Shown here: in pieces, positions 33,599-44,890 of the stretch
Layout of the letters: every line of letters starts with the position of its first letter
Numbering within the stretch: the first letter of the stretch is position 1
Assembly (NCBI RefSeq): GCF_023065955.2
Contig: NW_026622786.1
Coordinates: forward strand, 49,771,438 to 49,835,437
Source of the DNA: Ursus arctos
Lineage: Eukaryota; Chordata; Mammalia; Carnivora; Ursidae
Length of the DNA: 64,000 nucleotides
Direction: 5' to 3'
The notes under the pieces: generated by a model
The model's input: the letters and a program-made list of their open reading frames with translations, nothing else
Databases searched by the model: none
What the model was told of the DNA's origin: nothing
Translations under genes and position numbers: made by a program

Positions 33599-33738
33599 GT
33601 TACAATGACAGTTCTAAAGAGAGAGTCTAGGAAAGAACGAGGATTCCTACTAGAATGCTCTTTTCCCTGTTACAATGACAGTTCTAAAGAGAGAGTCTAG
33701 GAAAGAACGAGGATTCCTCCTAGAATGGTCTTTTCCCT
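33599..33738. repeat. 70-bp direct tandem duplication (two copies)
   Basis: Unit 1 is 33599-33668 and unit 2 is 33669-33738. They match at 68 of 70 positions (differences at 33649/33719 and 33658/33728). There is no spacer. The unit matches no repeat family I know. Confidence 0.97.
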
Positions 33739-34144
33739 GAGTTACTGTAAAGGTCGGATAAAGGATGTCTGATAAAATTTTTTTCTGTGCCACCTCATCA
33801 GAAGGGAAGACCAGAATGGACTGATAGTGATTCTGGGGAACAGGTGACTTTCGACATTCCCTGAAGACTAAGATATTGGAGGTGAGGCATAGTGCTAATG
33901 GTGGCATAATGTCCATCTCTGTTTCAGAGGGCCTGTCCCTTTGTCCCTATAAGTACACTCAAAGTTCTAAAATCACATATAGAGCTAAAAATTTTTAACT
34001 TCTTCAGGGGAAAACCAAATGCTTATCTCTAACACCTGTTTCCAATTAGAAGTTACCCCCTAAGAAAGCCATATTAATGGTAATTATTTATACTTGCATT
34101 CAGATGCTCCATTCCCCAAGATTTTAGACTTCATATAAACAATG
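33739..34144. other. Unassigned DNA
   Basis: No repeat or exon recognised. Confidence 0.4.
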
Positions 34145-35100
34145 ATTCCTTCACTAGTACATTCAACAAGTACGTATGTCATGCACTGGACAGGTTTCAG
34201 AAATACAGTTGTATATGAAACACAATCCATGTCTTTAAGAAGTTTTCAGTCCATTGCAAGAAACAGGTAAACAAGCATACCCTACATAATGTGATGAGTG
34301 ACATGTTAGGGGCACTAAAGAAAGCTACCTATGCTAAACAATTGAGGTAAACAAGGCTTTAGGGAGAAAATAACATAGGGGCCGAGATTTGAAAGATAGT
34401 AAGTTAATTGTAGAGGGGAGAAAAAAGAAAGAAAAGGAAAACAAAGTTCCAAATAAAGGGTATAGCATTGCAAAGGCTCAGACATGACACACAATGTGAC
34501 ATGTTAAAGAAACTAGAAGGAAAATAATCCAGTATGGCTAGAACGCAGAGTGAATTATGAAGAATTAGAGTGAGGAGAAGGGAGCGATGGGGCTGACACG
34601 GGAAGCATTTGCTAGATCATAAGTAGTTTTGTAAACTATACTAGGGAGACTGCATTTTCTTTTTAGGGCAATGCGAGCCATGAATGATTTTAAGCGAGAG
34701 AATGACATTAAAATATTTTTATTTTATAACAAACATTCTGCTAATATAAATGATGAACTAGACCCAGAAAATTAGAGATCAAGATATCAGTATGAAAAGT
34801 GAGATAATATTTCCAGTATGTGGTGAAGGGTATGTCTAGTATGATGAAAGATGTGGAGGCAGGTACCAGAGTAGTGGGAACTACAGTGGGGAAAAATTGT
34901 ATTGGAAAGATAACTGAGGTAAATATAGTAAGATATAGTTACTAATTAAATGTGATGTTAAGAGTGAGGGAACACTAGGTTCCAAATTATCTGGCTTGGA
35001 CAAAATAAGTCAAAGATAACATCATTTACCAAGATGGAGGACACAGGATAAAGAGTGGGTTTGGGGGTTCAGGCCTCCATTAGATATGAGTTTCTAAATT
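34145..35100 (-). mobile_element. Long L2, antisense
   Basis: Starts as the L2 3' terminus backwards ('agtacattcaacaagtacgtatgtcatgcactgg'). It continues through 'gcattgcaaaggctcagacatga', 'ccagtatggctagaacgcagagtga', 'ttttaagcgagagaatgacatta' and 'tggaggcaggtaccagagtagtgggaac', all L2 3' UTR/ORF blocks in order. No frame is preserved. Confidence 0.8.
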
Positions 35101-35164
35101 TCTCAGGGTTCTTCTCAATGAGAGAGGTACATATTAGCAGGCCCATTTACGATCACCATACTCT

Positions 35165-35580
35165 CTGTTATGGGCTTACTTGTATTCCCCAAAAATTCTT
35201 ATGTTGAAGCTCTAACCCCCAGTACCTCAGATAGAACTATTTTTGGAGATTGAAGCTTTAAAGAGGTGATTGAGTTAACATGAAATCCTTAGGGTGAGCT
35301 CTAACCTAATCTGACTGCCATTCTTATAAGAAGAGAAAATTTGGATAACAAAACACCTGAGATGTGCATACACAAAGGAAAGACCATGTGAATACACAGC
35401 AAGGAGGTGGCCATCTACAAACCAAGGAAAGATGCTTCAGAAGACACCAAATACTGACACTGTGATCTTCGGCTTCCAGCCTCCAGAGTTGTGAGAAAAT
35501 AAATTTCTGTTGTTTAAGCCAACCAGTCTATGTTATTTCATTAGAGCAGAACGTGTGTAGAATAGCAAACTAATGTATCC
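35165..35580 (+). mobile_element. MLT1-type MaLR LTR, solo
   Basis: 'tgttatgggcttacttgtattccccaaaaattcttatgttgaagctctaaccccc' at the start, 'cttataagaagagaaaatttgg' and 'gccatctacaaaccaagg' in the middle, and 'cttccagcctccagagttgtgagaaaataaatttctgttgtttaagcc' near the 3' end (AATAAA signal). It ends 'agcaaactaatgta'. No internal region is present. Confidence 0.92.
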
Positions 35581-35585
35581 TCTAA

Positions 35586-35755
35586 ACCAGTGCTTCTCAT
35601 ACTCTAATGTGTATAGCAATCACCAAGATTCTGAAGAAAAAAAAAAAAATGAGACTCTGATTTGTAAAGTTGGGAGTGAGACAGAATTCTCTATTTGTAT
35701 CAGCTCCCAGGTGACGCCCATGCTACTGGTCAGGATCATACTTTGAGCAGCAAGA
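35586..35755 (+). mobile_element. MER5A-like DNA transposon remnant
   Basis: 'ccagtgcttctcatactctaatgtgtatagcaatcacc' to 'ctcccaggtgacgcccatgctactggtcagg...ctttgagcagca' matches MER5A, a short non-autonomous hAT-Charlie element. An A run interrupts it. Confidence 0.8.
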
Positions 35756-35767
35756 ATCTAAATGAGT

Positions 35768-35935
35768 GTTTCCCAAAGAGCAATCCAGGAACTCCTTTAT
35801 AACCAAACTGCCTGTGGCCCTTGTTAAGTAGGCAGATTTCTGAATTAAAAACTTTATGTCAGGAGGTGGGTCCCAGGGATATATGTTTTTTAACAAGCTT
35901 ACTAAGCAATTTTATGCACACCAAAATTTGAGGCT
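35768..35935 (+). mobile_element. Second MER5-like element
   Basis: 'gtttcccaaagagcaatccaggaactcctttataac...ggaggtgggtcccagggatatatgttttttaacaagctt' resembles MER5 internal sequence, in tandem with the first copy. Confidence 0.5.
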
Positions 35936-36554
35936 TACTCCCCAAAATCATCTTCAAGTACCATAGGCATATGTGATAATCATTTACTCGTCTGCCACCT
36001 TGTCGTTTTTCACCTCAAAAGCTAGAATGTGCTCTGAGGACCTAGTGCCTCTTGTGGAGAGACATTGCCTCTAACATTTGGGAGGAAACCTCAACAGGAA
36101 CTGACACTTAGAAGTTAAAAGCAGTTCACAGACACAAAAGTAATTTGGAGAGAACCTCCCAGGCTTTTAAGCAGCTGCTTTTACGTATGAAAGGTGAAAG
36201 GTGAGGCAATAAAACCCAGAAGAAAAAAAAATGTAATAATAATTCTAGGTCCCTTCTAAGGAACGTAATTTGCTTCATTAACTGAGGCTTCCCACCTCCT
36301 CCTGGAGACTTGAAATCAAGGGTGTCACCCTCTGGACACTAAGGCAATTCTGCACACAGTTGTAAGAAAGTACAATTTGCCTGTCATCTGGATCCCCTTG
36401 CCTTGCTTCTTTATATTCATCTTCAACTATTTCCTGTTCTTTTCCAAATTTTACCTTTCTAAACCCAGTTTTCCCTCCACCCAGCCAGAGGCTGCTGCAG
36501 TTCTACACACAATCTTAAATGGATTGACCCATGACAAAAGAGAGCGCAGAATCT
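35936..36554. other. Unassigned DNA
   Basis: No repeat or exon recognised. Confidence 0.4.
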
Positions 36555-36720
36555 AGTGTAGAAAGGCTGGTCTTGTCAGGAAACCGGGTTTCTACTCCAT
36601 GCGCTTTCACTCTCCAGGCCTTAGGACTCCTCAGGCACCTCTGTTACCTCTCTGGCCCTCAGCTTCCTCAATTACTTCTAAGATCCCCTCAGCTAATAAA
36701 AAACTTCGATTTTGCAAATA
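36555..36720 (+). mobile_element. MIR-family element (MIR3/Mon1-like)
   Basis: 'gtgtagaaaggctggtcttgtcaggaaaccgggtttctactcc', 'ttacctctctggccctcagcttcctc' and 'ttctaagatcccctcagct' follow the MIR pattern ending 'tctaaggtcccttccagctc'. Confidence 0.5.
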
Positions 36721-37229
36721 AATAAAAAGTTCTGTATCTATTGCTGAATTAATTTTTCACCTGTTTCTTTTGTAAACCTGGAAAATTCAATTCACTGTAC
36801 CTTAATTTCTTATCAGTAAGAATGGGCAAACAATGTAACAGCGGACGGCCCCACCTTTACCTCACCAAGTTCTGACCATTGCCTGCTTCCAAGGTCAACA
36901 TTAATGCATCCATGTCTCAAGACTTTGCTTGCTCACTATAAAACTTACCTCGTAGGGGTGGTGGATGGGGAACCACAAATCCATTTCCCTTGCAACGTCA
37001 CAGGACCTCACAAATCCAAATGAAGGAAGGCAGAGCAATGGTTACTTAGTAGGGTACAAATTCCTGACAACAGTACTGACATGAGGCAGTGGGTTTTGCT
37101 GACTCCAATCTGCTAAAAATCTCCCCCAGCTGGAAGAGTAGTTACTATACCTCTGGTTCTTGGAGAACAGTCAGATAGCAATCAAAGGCTCCTATACCAC
37201 TGAGCCTAAACTGTATAGTCTAAATTAGT
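36721..37229. other. Unassigned DNA
   Basis: No repeat or exon recognised. Confidence 0.4.
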
Positions 37230-37440
37230 GATAAAGTTCAGGATTCAGAGTCAGAACTTGATCCAAACCCAGGCTCTTTTACTTACTTGGGTAATTTATC
37301 CAACCATTCTGAATCTCGGTTTTCTCTTTTGTTAAAATGGAGTCATCCTCGTTTAGAATCATCAGGAGAATTACATAAAATTATATATAAACCACTAGCA
37401 GAAGAAGGAGAAATTATTAAGTGTTAAATAAATAAATGGT
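37230..37440 (+). mobile_element. MIR
   Basis: 'ttcaggattcagagtcagaacttgatccaaacccaggctcttttacttacttgggtaatttatccaacc' then 'aatctcggttttctcttttgttaaaatgg' match MIR in sense. Confidence 0.75.
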
Positions 37441-38234
37441 GAATAAATTATTTCATTCATTATATCCAAAAAGAAGACCAAGCTAGTTTCATTATTTCAA
37501 AATGTGAGATCCCTAGGATTGAGCTGACCTACCCATAATAACTGTTTCCAACAAAGAGACATTCTTAACACTTCAAAGAACAAACCCCATCTGGAAGTGC
37601 AAGCTCTGCCAAATGAAAGGTACACCTAAAGCCCTGATGTGGACATTCTGTGGTTGGCTTATGTGTCTTTAAAAGGGAGAGCAGTACTTTTACTTTAATG
37701 AGCTCTTCTGCAGTCTGGGGACACTGGGGGAGCATTAGTATTTTCCTCTGCAAAGTGAACAAGGCTTGTGGTTCCATAGTAACCACAACTGAATAATTCA
37801 AACTGGGGAGCTTACAAAATGGCAATTTACCTAAGAATGTTTTTACAGTCCCTTATGCTATAATCCTAATGAAAGGGCTTCTCATCAAGGCCCTTAATTT
37901 TCTAGGAAAAAACACACACTCGTATATGTCCACAAATGCACACATATACATACCTTATTTTCAATATTTTCTCAGTACTACCAAAACAGAGCAAGAATAT
38001 TTGTAAGTGAGCAAGGATTCTTTTCTGTGAGCAACATTACCTTCCCTCTCAATACTTGAAATGGAATTTCATTTTGAATTACAACACATCTGGGTCATAA
38101 CTAGAGAGAGTGGAACAACTGCAATCAGCAGAATCACTGATTATACCTGTAATGACTGTCAGAAATGTGCCTGTGGGCAAAAAGTCATACACATTAGCAC
38201 AAAATACATACAGCCACTTGCCACTTTCCCTCAG
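37441..38234. other. Unassigned DNA
   Basis: No repeat or exon recognised. Short CA-rich patch near 37912-37950. Confidence 0.4.
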
Positions 38235-38390
38235 CTAGTACTCAAAAGCATATCCATACACCAGAATCACCTGGAGAGATTTTTTTTTTAATTACAGATT
38301 CAGAGGCACCACCCCTAGAATTTCTCATTCTGTGTATTTGACATAGAGCCCAGTAAGAAGTATTTTTAAAAGCTTCTCTGGGATGATGTG
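38235..38390 (+). mobile_element. MER5A-like fragment
   Basis: 'ctcaaaagcatatccatacaccagaatcacctggagagatt...cagattcagaggcaccacccctagaatttctcattctgt' matches the MER5A 5' half. Confidence 0.8.
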
Positions 38391-39369
38391 TAATAAGATT
38401 TAGCAGTCATTCCTTCCCTAATCAGGTTATGTATTATACTGCCTGAACTAGGAATAATTTCCAGGTAGGAAAAATTCACTCTGAATCCAAGGGATATGCC
38501 ATTAAAATATGTGGGTGAAGCATGAATGGAGGAAATGTATTTACACATCACTATTTTGCACTTTATATGCTAAAATCCTCCCAAATTCAATTTTTAAAAT
38601 CTGATCACTTGATGAACCAAAATTCATTCCTTCAAGAAAAAGAGGCAAAACAATAAAAATAAGGGCATATAAGGATTCCATTTTAAAGAAATCAACTTCT
38701 GAGGTGTGGTCCAGATTTTGTATCTCATTCATTTTCACTTTGAGTGCCTAGCATGCTAGATTACCAATTCATTAGCATGCTGACACTAGGGCATTGGAGG
38801 GCTTGGAATCTGCAAAGCAGTATTCAGTTATGTTCACCCCACTGTGCTGTTAGCCTGAAATGTTAACATTCCTCTTTATGCCAGACAACATTTGGCATCC
38901 CAAATGCCAAATACCAAGAATGAACCTCCTATGCCCAATTCCCTGAAGGGTATTTAAAAGATAAAATGCATAGGCTAACAACAGACTAATCAGAACACTA
39001 GTCCAAAAATAAAGTTGAGGTTCTTTTTACCACTTTAAATAAGGGATGGATTATTTGCTGGTAATAAAACAGAGTAATTAGGAAGGAAATTTTAATGATT
39101 TTGATATAGAAGTTGTATCTGTGGCTAATTAGCTGTGACAAAACACGGTCCTTGCCTAAGAGCACAGGGAATGCAATGAATGTGCCCTTGAAGGTCAGCT
39201 TTCAGCAATCTATATTGACCTAGGTCTCAGGTCAGATTCTTTGACACTTAAACAGGGAAGAGAAGAAGGCATATTTTCCATTATTGGTAATATAACTAGA
39301 ACAAAAGGGTTTCCTAGTTAATTTTCAGTTATGCAAAAGATCCCAAATGGGCCTGTGTTAGATAGACAC
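38391..39369. other. Unassigned DNA, about 1 kb
   Basis: No repeat or exon recognised. Confidence 0.4.
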
Positions 39370-39535
39370 TTTATCAATCTCATTTCATTTGGTTCACACA
39401 ATATTATTTAGTAGCTCTTTCTAAATCTGTTTTACAGATAAGAAAACTGAGGTTCATAAAAGTAACTTTGCCATAGTCAAAACACAATGAATTTTCAGAA
39501 ATGGAATTAGAACACTTCTTTTAGTTCCTCAAACA
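39370..39535 (-). mobile_element. MIR, antisense
   Basis: 'aatctcatttcatttggttcacacaatattatttagtagc...ctgttttacagataagaaaactgaggttcataaaagtaactt' is antisense MIR. Confidence 0.75.
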
Positions 39536-39564
39536 TCTTAACCTCCTCATTTCTTTTCTTTTGT

Positions 39565-39744
39565 TTTTTTTTTTAAAGATTTTTTTTGGGGGGGGTAGGA
39601 GGGACAGAGGGAGAGGGAAAGAGTCTCAAGCAGACTCTGCACTGAGCACAGAGCCCCATGTGGGGCTCAATCTCATGACTCGAGATTAAGACCTGAGCCA
39701 AAATCAAGAGTCGGATGCTTAACTGACTGTGCCACCCAGGCGCC
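39565..39744 (-). mobile_element. SINEC, antisense (older type)
   Basis: 'tttttaaagattttttttgggggg' tail, 'gagtctcaagcagactctgcactgagcacagagcc' body, 'gccacccaggcgccc' head at the right. It is flanked by T/C-rich runs (ttcttttcttttg / ttttctttttt), so the TSD is not precise. Confidence 0.9.
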
Positions 39745-39779
39745 CTTTTCTTTTTTTACCTGTTGCCATAATGCAGTCA

Positions 39780-39975
39780 TAGATTAATTGTATGACATTT
39801 CCTTAATGATTTTCTCCCTTACTAATCTATGGGTGCCATGGGAATAGGGACATTCTCTCTTTTATTCTCTATTTACTTAGAAGTCAGTAAAATCCCTGAC
39901 TTCTATGTAGTAGGCTTTCTATAAATATTTACTGAATGAATGATGAATGAATGAATGAATGAATGAATGAATGAA
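39780..39975 (+). mobile_element. L2 3'-end with expanded (GAAT)n tail
   Basis: 'ctatgtagtaggctttctataaatatttactgaatgaatg' is the L2 terminus. The tetranucleotide continues to about 39975, making a roughly 40-bp GAAT microsatellite. Confidence 0.75.
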
Positions 39976-40130
39976 AGAAATCCTGACTGACTCTATAACC
40001 CACGCTTTTTCCCTCTAACTCCATACTTTTCCATCACCTATCTCTGCCACCATGAATTCCAAATAACCCATCCAGTTACATTCTTAGGGCATCTTTATTA
40101 TCAGTAAGGTGTAGAAAATTATTCAGATTT

Positions 40131-40323
40131 GGGGCGCCTGGGTGGCACAGCGGTTGAGCGTCTGCCTTCGGCTCAGGGCGTGATCCCGGCGTTATGGGAT
40201 CGAGCCCCACGTCAGGCTCCTCCGCTAGGAGCCTGCTTCTTCCTCTCCCACTCCCCCTGCTTGTGTTCCCTCTCTCACTGGCTGTCTCTATCTCTGTCGA
40301 ATAAATAAAATCTTTTAAAAAAA
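40131..40323 (+). mobile_element. SINEC, youngest-looking copy
   Basis: 'ggggcgcctgggtggcacag', 'gcgttatgggatcgagcccc', 'ctccgctaggagcctgcttc' and a tail AATAAATAAAATCTTTT plus A run. A perfect 16-bp TSD (aaaattattcagattt) lies at 40115-40130 and 40324-40339. It has the least damage of any SINE here, so it is the best candidate for an insertion restricted to a narrow lineage or still polymorphic. Confidence 0.97.
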
Positions 40324-40339
40324 AAAATTATTCAGATTT

Positions 40340-41479
40340 ACTTTCAAATTTTCAAATTTTGATTTTTTCTATGTCATATGAAGAAGCTAGATAATGTCCA
40401 ACTTTTCCTATAAGGTATAAAACTGAAAGACCCCTAGAAAGAACAATTTCAAACAGTACGTATTAAGAAGCTGACAATATAATCCCAGTCTAGACAAAAG
40501 AATACACTGAACATCTAGATCTTTTAGTTTTCCCAAAAAGCACTTCATCCAAAATTCATTTTTTTCAATCCTTCTTTCTCTGGTTGGAGTCAGCTTGGAA
40601 ACATGCACGCCTATCTACAAATGATCTTCTAAATTTTTCTCCCTATTTTTTTTCATCATATTCATACAGAAGATGCTTTTTCTTCCTTTTTAGGGCTTTG
40701 AAGATCTCTTACAGGCAGCATCTGAGGAGTTTCCATGGCACAGTTCTTCTCCTACCTCATTGCTATTTGAATTCCTCCCCCTCAGCCTGCAGCTTTTTTT
40801 TTTTTTTTACTTTCATGAAAATGGTATTTGGAAGTTCTTATTCAGGCTTCTTACTTCTCTGTTTCAAGGATGGTAGCTTTGTATTTGTGCTTGATAAGCA
40901 GCACTTTGTACATTTTTTTATCTCCCACTCTGCCCCAGATGAATCAATAGACAGAAATACATTCGTCATTTTGTTTCCTTTTATGGTTGATTACAATCAG
41001 AATAGCTATCAATCCAACTGTACCAGCTTAGAAGGCTTTGGCTTTTGTTAAATAACAGGAATCTGGGTAAAGACAGTATGCCATCCAAACATTTGACTTA
41101 ACAATTAAGCACGTGAATGATAGATTGACTTTCTTCTTAATACTATGTATGGTATCATATAGACACAACCAGTCTCTTAAATCCTTCCTGTTTTTTGTTT
41201 TAAGATACTAAATTTTTACCTTTCTGTTTTTAAACCACATATGTTCATATTTTCAAAAGCATTCTTTCAAGTTCATTGCATAATTTAATGTTCTAATATG
41301 TGTTTGTGCAGAACATTCACAATTTAAATGGGCATTTAGATGTGTAGAACAGTTGCTTAAATTCTGACACAACAGTGCAAATCAACAAAGTATAATTTGA
41401 ATCTGAATTGTATGAATTTTACATAATATTCACTGAGAAAATTAAAACTCTGGTACTCCTAGAAGATAATAGTGATAAA
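40340..41479. other. Unassigned DNA, repeat-poor
   Basis: No repeat named. A 155-codon reading frame at 40584-41051 is rich in Phe/Ser from T-rich DNA, including a run of Phe codons over a T12-like tract. I see no domain or splice context and do not call it a gene. Confidence 0.45.
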
Positions 41480-41660
41480 AGATACATTCAAGTATCTTTA
41501 TGCAGGGCCTGCTATATGACAGGCATTATGCTAAGTGCTAGGGACACAAAGATTAGTAAGATAAAACCTCTGTTCTTGAAGTACACATAATTTAATAAGA
41601 AAGATAATTTAAACTAATCACTGATATATAATCTGATATGAGCTGTGATCAAGGTATGAA
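41480..41660 (-). mobile_element. L2, antisense
   Basis: 'gcagggcctgctatatgacaggcattatgctaagtgctagggacacaaagattagtaag' then 'aatctgatatgagctgtgatc' follow the antisense L2 3' UTR. Confidence 0.8.
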
Positions 41661-42975
41661 AAATACAGACATTTCCACATTTACCTAAAAGTAGGTATCT
41701 TCAAAATTAACAATATTCCAGGGCGAAGATATTTCTGTAGTGGTATTTCTTTCTCCTTTTTTAACCCAATATTCTTCTAGGAAGAAAGTATTTGGGTGAC
41801 AGAAGGATCTAACAGGAAGAATGAATCAACCAACTTTCTCATTCTCTTACAGTTGCATCAAACCATCAGTAAACACCCATTAGGATCGATTCAAGGCAGG
41901 GGAGTGGGAATAAATAAAATCACAGTGAGGAAGAAAAATGTTTGTTCCAAAATCTTAAACAGGGAAATCATTAAGTCTCAGAGAGAGAATTACAAGCAAT
42001 TCAAAACCTTGCAATAGAGAAAGGAATCCACACAGATGCTGCAGTTGTGTCTATGTGGGACTGTGACAAGGTAGGAAAACTGCTTGAAATTGAAGGTGTA
42101 TATATAGAAAGGGAAGACTGCTCAAGGGGTGAGAAGAGGGACTGTGGTGTCCCAAGAGAATAAGGTTTGCATTAGACAATATGCAAGTCAACAAGAATAG
42201 AACCAAGAGAAAATAATACTTAGTCTGTCATGAGAGTACTAAAAAAAGCCCAGGCACAGAAAAAGTGAAAACAAGAAAATCTGTGACAATGCTGGACTAA
42301 GAGGGGAATGGACCAGAGAAAGGAGGTGGAAAATAATGCTCTCATTTTTCCAGAAGCATTATTATTCTTCCCTTAGGTGTAAAATTGATTAAAGCATACA
42401 TTTCTTGAGCTTATGCTGTATATTAAATTTCATACTAGTGATTGCATGTGTGTAAGAGCAGGGAAAATACAACATTCCAAAAGAAAGGGCCCCCTTGCTG
42501 ACTGTACTGCGATTGAAATGACCAGCAATTGCTAGCTTTGAAGCCTGCCCAAAATTTAGAGTCTGCCACTTGTAATTCATTCTTGGAGCACTTCCAGCAA
42601 CCTCTGTATTTCACTCCCTAACTACTCTGGTTTAACCTAGAGTCCAGGAATAAATGCAATTATGGTTGCTGTTTCTTTTCACCCTACTTGGTCCGATGCA
42701 GCTTTTGTGTTCAAATCTCAATGTGGCTATTAAGGAAATCAGCATCACCCTTTGCAGTGGCTGATGGTGTCAGTCTAGGAAAGGAAAAGACTAGCGAAGG
42801 GAAGCAAGTGACAGTGCAGAATCTCAGAAAAGTTCAGCAGTCTTTCAACTGTCAACCTCCTTTACAGAAAATCAAAAATGACAATCAATTCTTGAGAAAG
42901 GGTATAATTTCCCAAACCAGATAAGAAGACAATGCCAAACTGCAAACTGCAGTGAAATCTCAGGAGGCACAAGCT
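41661..42975. other. Unassigned DNA, about 1.3 kb
   Basis: No repeat family or exon recognised. Together with 40.3-41.5 kb and 44.0-44.7 kb this is the least repeat-dense part of the window. Confidence 0.4.
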
Positions 42976-42979
42976 GGCG

Positions 42980-43040
42980 CTCACTCTCTCTCTCTCTGTC
43001 TCCTTCTCTCTTTCCCTCCCTCCCTGTCCCTCTCTCTCTC
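42980..43040. repeat. CT-rich low-complexity tract
   Basis: CTCTCTCT, CCTTCTCT and TCCCTCCC units, pyrimidine-only for about 60 bp. Confidence 0.9.
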
Positions 43041-43329
43041 CTGCCAAGAGTTTTCTCACATCAAGCTGCTGCCATGGGTTGCAACTGAATGAGTTGAAAA
43101 ACTGTTTTTGACTGAAATGAGAAGTTTAAAAAAAGAAAAAAGGTTTTTATTTGTTTTTCTTTCTCCCACTTTCTCTCATCTCTTCGTTCAGTACTCCTGG
43201 TTTGTAAGACTCAGCTTGGCTGTCAGCCACTCCAGAAAGTTTTTAATAACTTCCTGTACCCCCAAGCTGTGAAAGCTTCTACAGCAGCTACATATTAGAA
43301 GTTCTTTATTGTCTGAATCCCCTGAAGAC
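43041..43329. other. Unassigned spacer
   Basis: No repeat or exon recognised. Confidence 0.35.
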
Positions 43330-43442
43330 CATGAGCCAGTGAGGATCAGGGACAATTTTTACCTCCATGTCTTCAGCTCCTAGTGAAATGCTTGGCACAA
43401 AGTAAACTAGCATTAAGTATTTACTGAAGGAGTAAATGAGCA
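43330..43442 (+). mobile_element. L2 3'-end
   Basis: 'tcttcagctcctagtgaaatgcttggcacaaagtaaactagcattaagtatttactg' is a diverged sense L2 terminus. Confidence 0.65.
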
Positions 43443-43629
43443 TTATGCTCTTTATTTGATCTCTCTCTCTCTCTCTGAGGTAAATGAGAATTTTTTATGT
43501 TTTAGCAATGGCCTTAAGTCCAGAAGATGGGAAATATTCCCCAAATTCTCATTTATGTATTCATTCCCAGATCGAAAGGTATTTAAAAACTATTCAGGGA
43601 ATGATAGAAAAAAGATGGTTTTTCAATTA

Positions 43630-43900
43630 ATCAAACTTGTGTTCTTGGCCTGGATTCACCAATTATGAGCTAACTCTGGGCAAGTTACTTAATCTCTCAG
43701 AATCTGAATTTTTCTTACCTGGAAAACGGAGAAATTATATATAGTCATATGGTTATTGTGAGAATTAAATGAGTAATTAATATAAGGCATTTGGGACAAA
43801 ATACCTACCCACAGTAAGCACTACATAAACATTAAACATTATCCAAAATGCCCAGAACAGTGCTTGGCACATAAAAGGAGCTATATAAATAGCAGTTCCC
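43630..43900 (+). mobile_element. MIR, full-length-like
   Basis: 'cctggattcaccaattatgagctaactctgggcaagttacttaatctctcag...gagaattaaatgagtaatta...gcccagaacagtgcttggcacataaaaggagc'. MIR landmarks are in order. Confidence 0.88.
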
Positions 43901-43909
43901 TCCCCCATA

Positions 43910-44050
43910 GCTTCACTTATATGCAAGGCACTAAAGGCCAAAGACATTGTCTTTAAAGAATGTATGTTACTGTAGCAGAAATAAGATATTTCCTCCATAA
44001 ATCAAATATAAGTTAATGACGGATGCTGTGATAAAAACAAAGATGTCCAG
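43910..44050 (-). mobile_element. L2, antisense fragment
   Basis: 'tatgcaaggcactaaagg...attgtctttaaagaatgtatgttactgtagcag...ggatgctgtgataaa' resembles antisense L2. Confidence 0.5.
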
Positions 44051-44744
44051 GGGTCCTGTTTCATCACTGGCTTCCCAGTAAGGTAAGATTTAATTTGATA
44101 CAAGGAAAGGAATTTTTCATAACTTGCTTTGGGGTATTTTAGGCAAAGATTTAGTGCAAACCTTAATTCTACTTGTGCCTATAGAGATTTATATTGTGCT
44201 TCTAAGTCAAATCATTTAGAATCAACTCCACTGCATATATTAGGAAATAAATACCCCATAAATACACTCTCGTATCTATCCAGCTCCCCGGAAGCTAGAG
44301 ATAGCCATGAATTTTTGTTGCACTTTTCATTTTTTCAGAAATGGCACATATAATAAATAAATAAATAAATACTTGAAAGGCAAATCAATACAATATAACC
44401 TTGTTATGAGAGACTCTTTCATGGCCATTTTAAATAGTCTGTCATGAATACAGAATTGTCATTTCCTTCTGCATACCAATGTAAACTGTGACATGATCTA
44501 TCCCATGGATTTAAATTCTGAATGCAAAGATCAACAAAGCCAGATGATACATCATATTCACTTTTTAAATGATCGCCATTTTAAATGAAAACTATTACAG
44601 TTCCAAATAAGTAGCTCCATAAGAGGTACAAAAGATTTATATGCACATGTTCTTCATACTGATAACTTAGAAAAGAATTAAAATTTACCCAATGCACACA
44701 CAAAAGCATAGACTTGATTACTGTTATTGGTGACACCACTCGAT
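44051..44744. other. Unassigned DNA
   Basis: Contains a short (AATA)n run near 44352-44370. No exon or repeat family recognised. Confidence 0.4.
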
Positions 44745-44890
44745 AAGAATGATAATAGCCACAATAGGTGCTCTTTAATGAGTGCGCCAAGATGTCAGTC
44801 TCTGGCTATAGGCTCATTTAATCCTTATAATAACCTGAAGAGGTAGGTATTGTCACCCCCATTTCACAAGTAAATTAACTCAGACTCTCA
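44745..44890 (-). mobile_element. MIR, antisense
   Basis: 'ggctcatttaatccttataataacctgaagaggtaggtattgtcacccccatttcacaag' is antisense MIRb-like. Confidence 0.8.

Noticed and set aside
40584..41051. 155-codon reading frame on the plus strand as a possible gene
   Set aside because: Phe/Ser-rich because the DNA is T-rich, crosses a T homopolymer, has no domain, signal or splice context, and no family resemblance.
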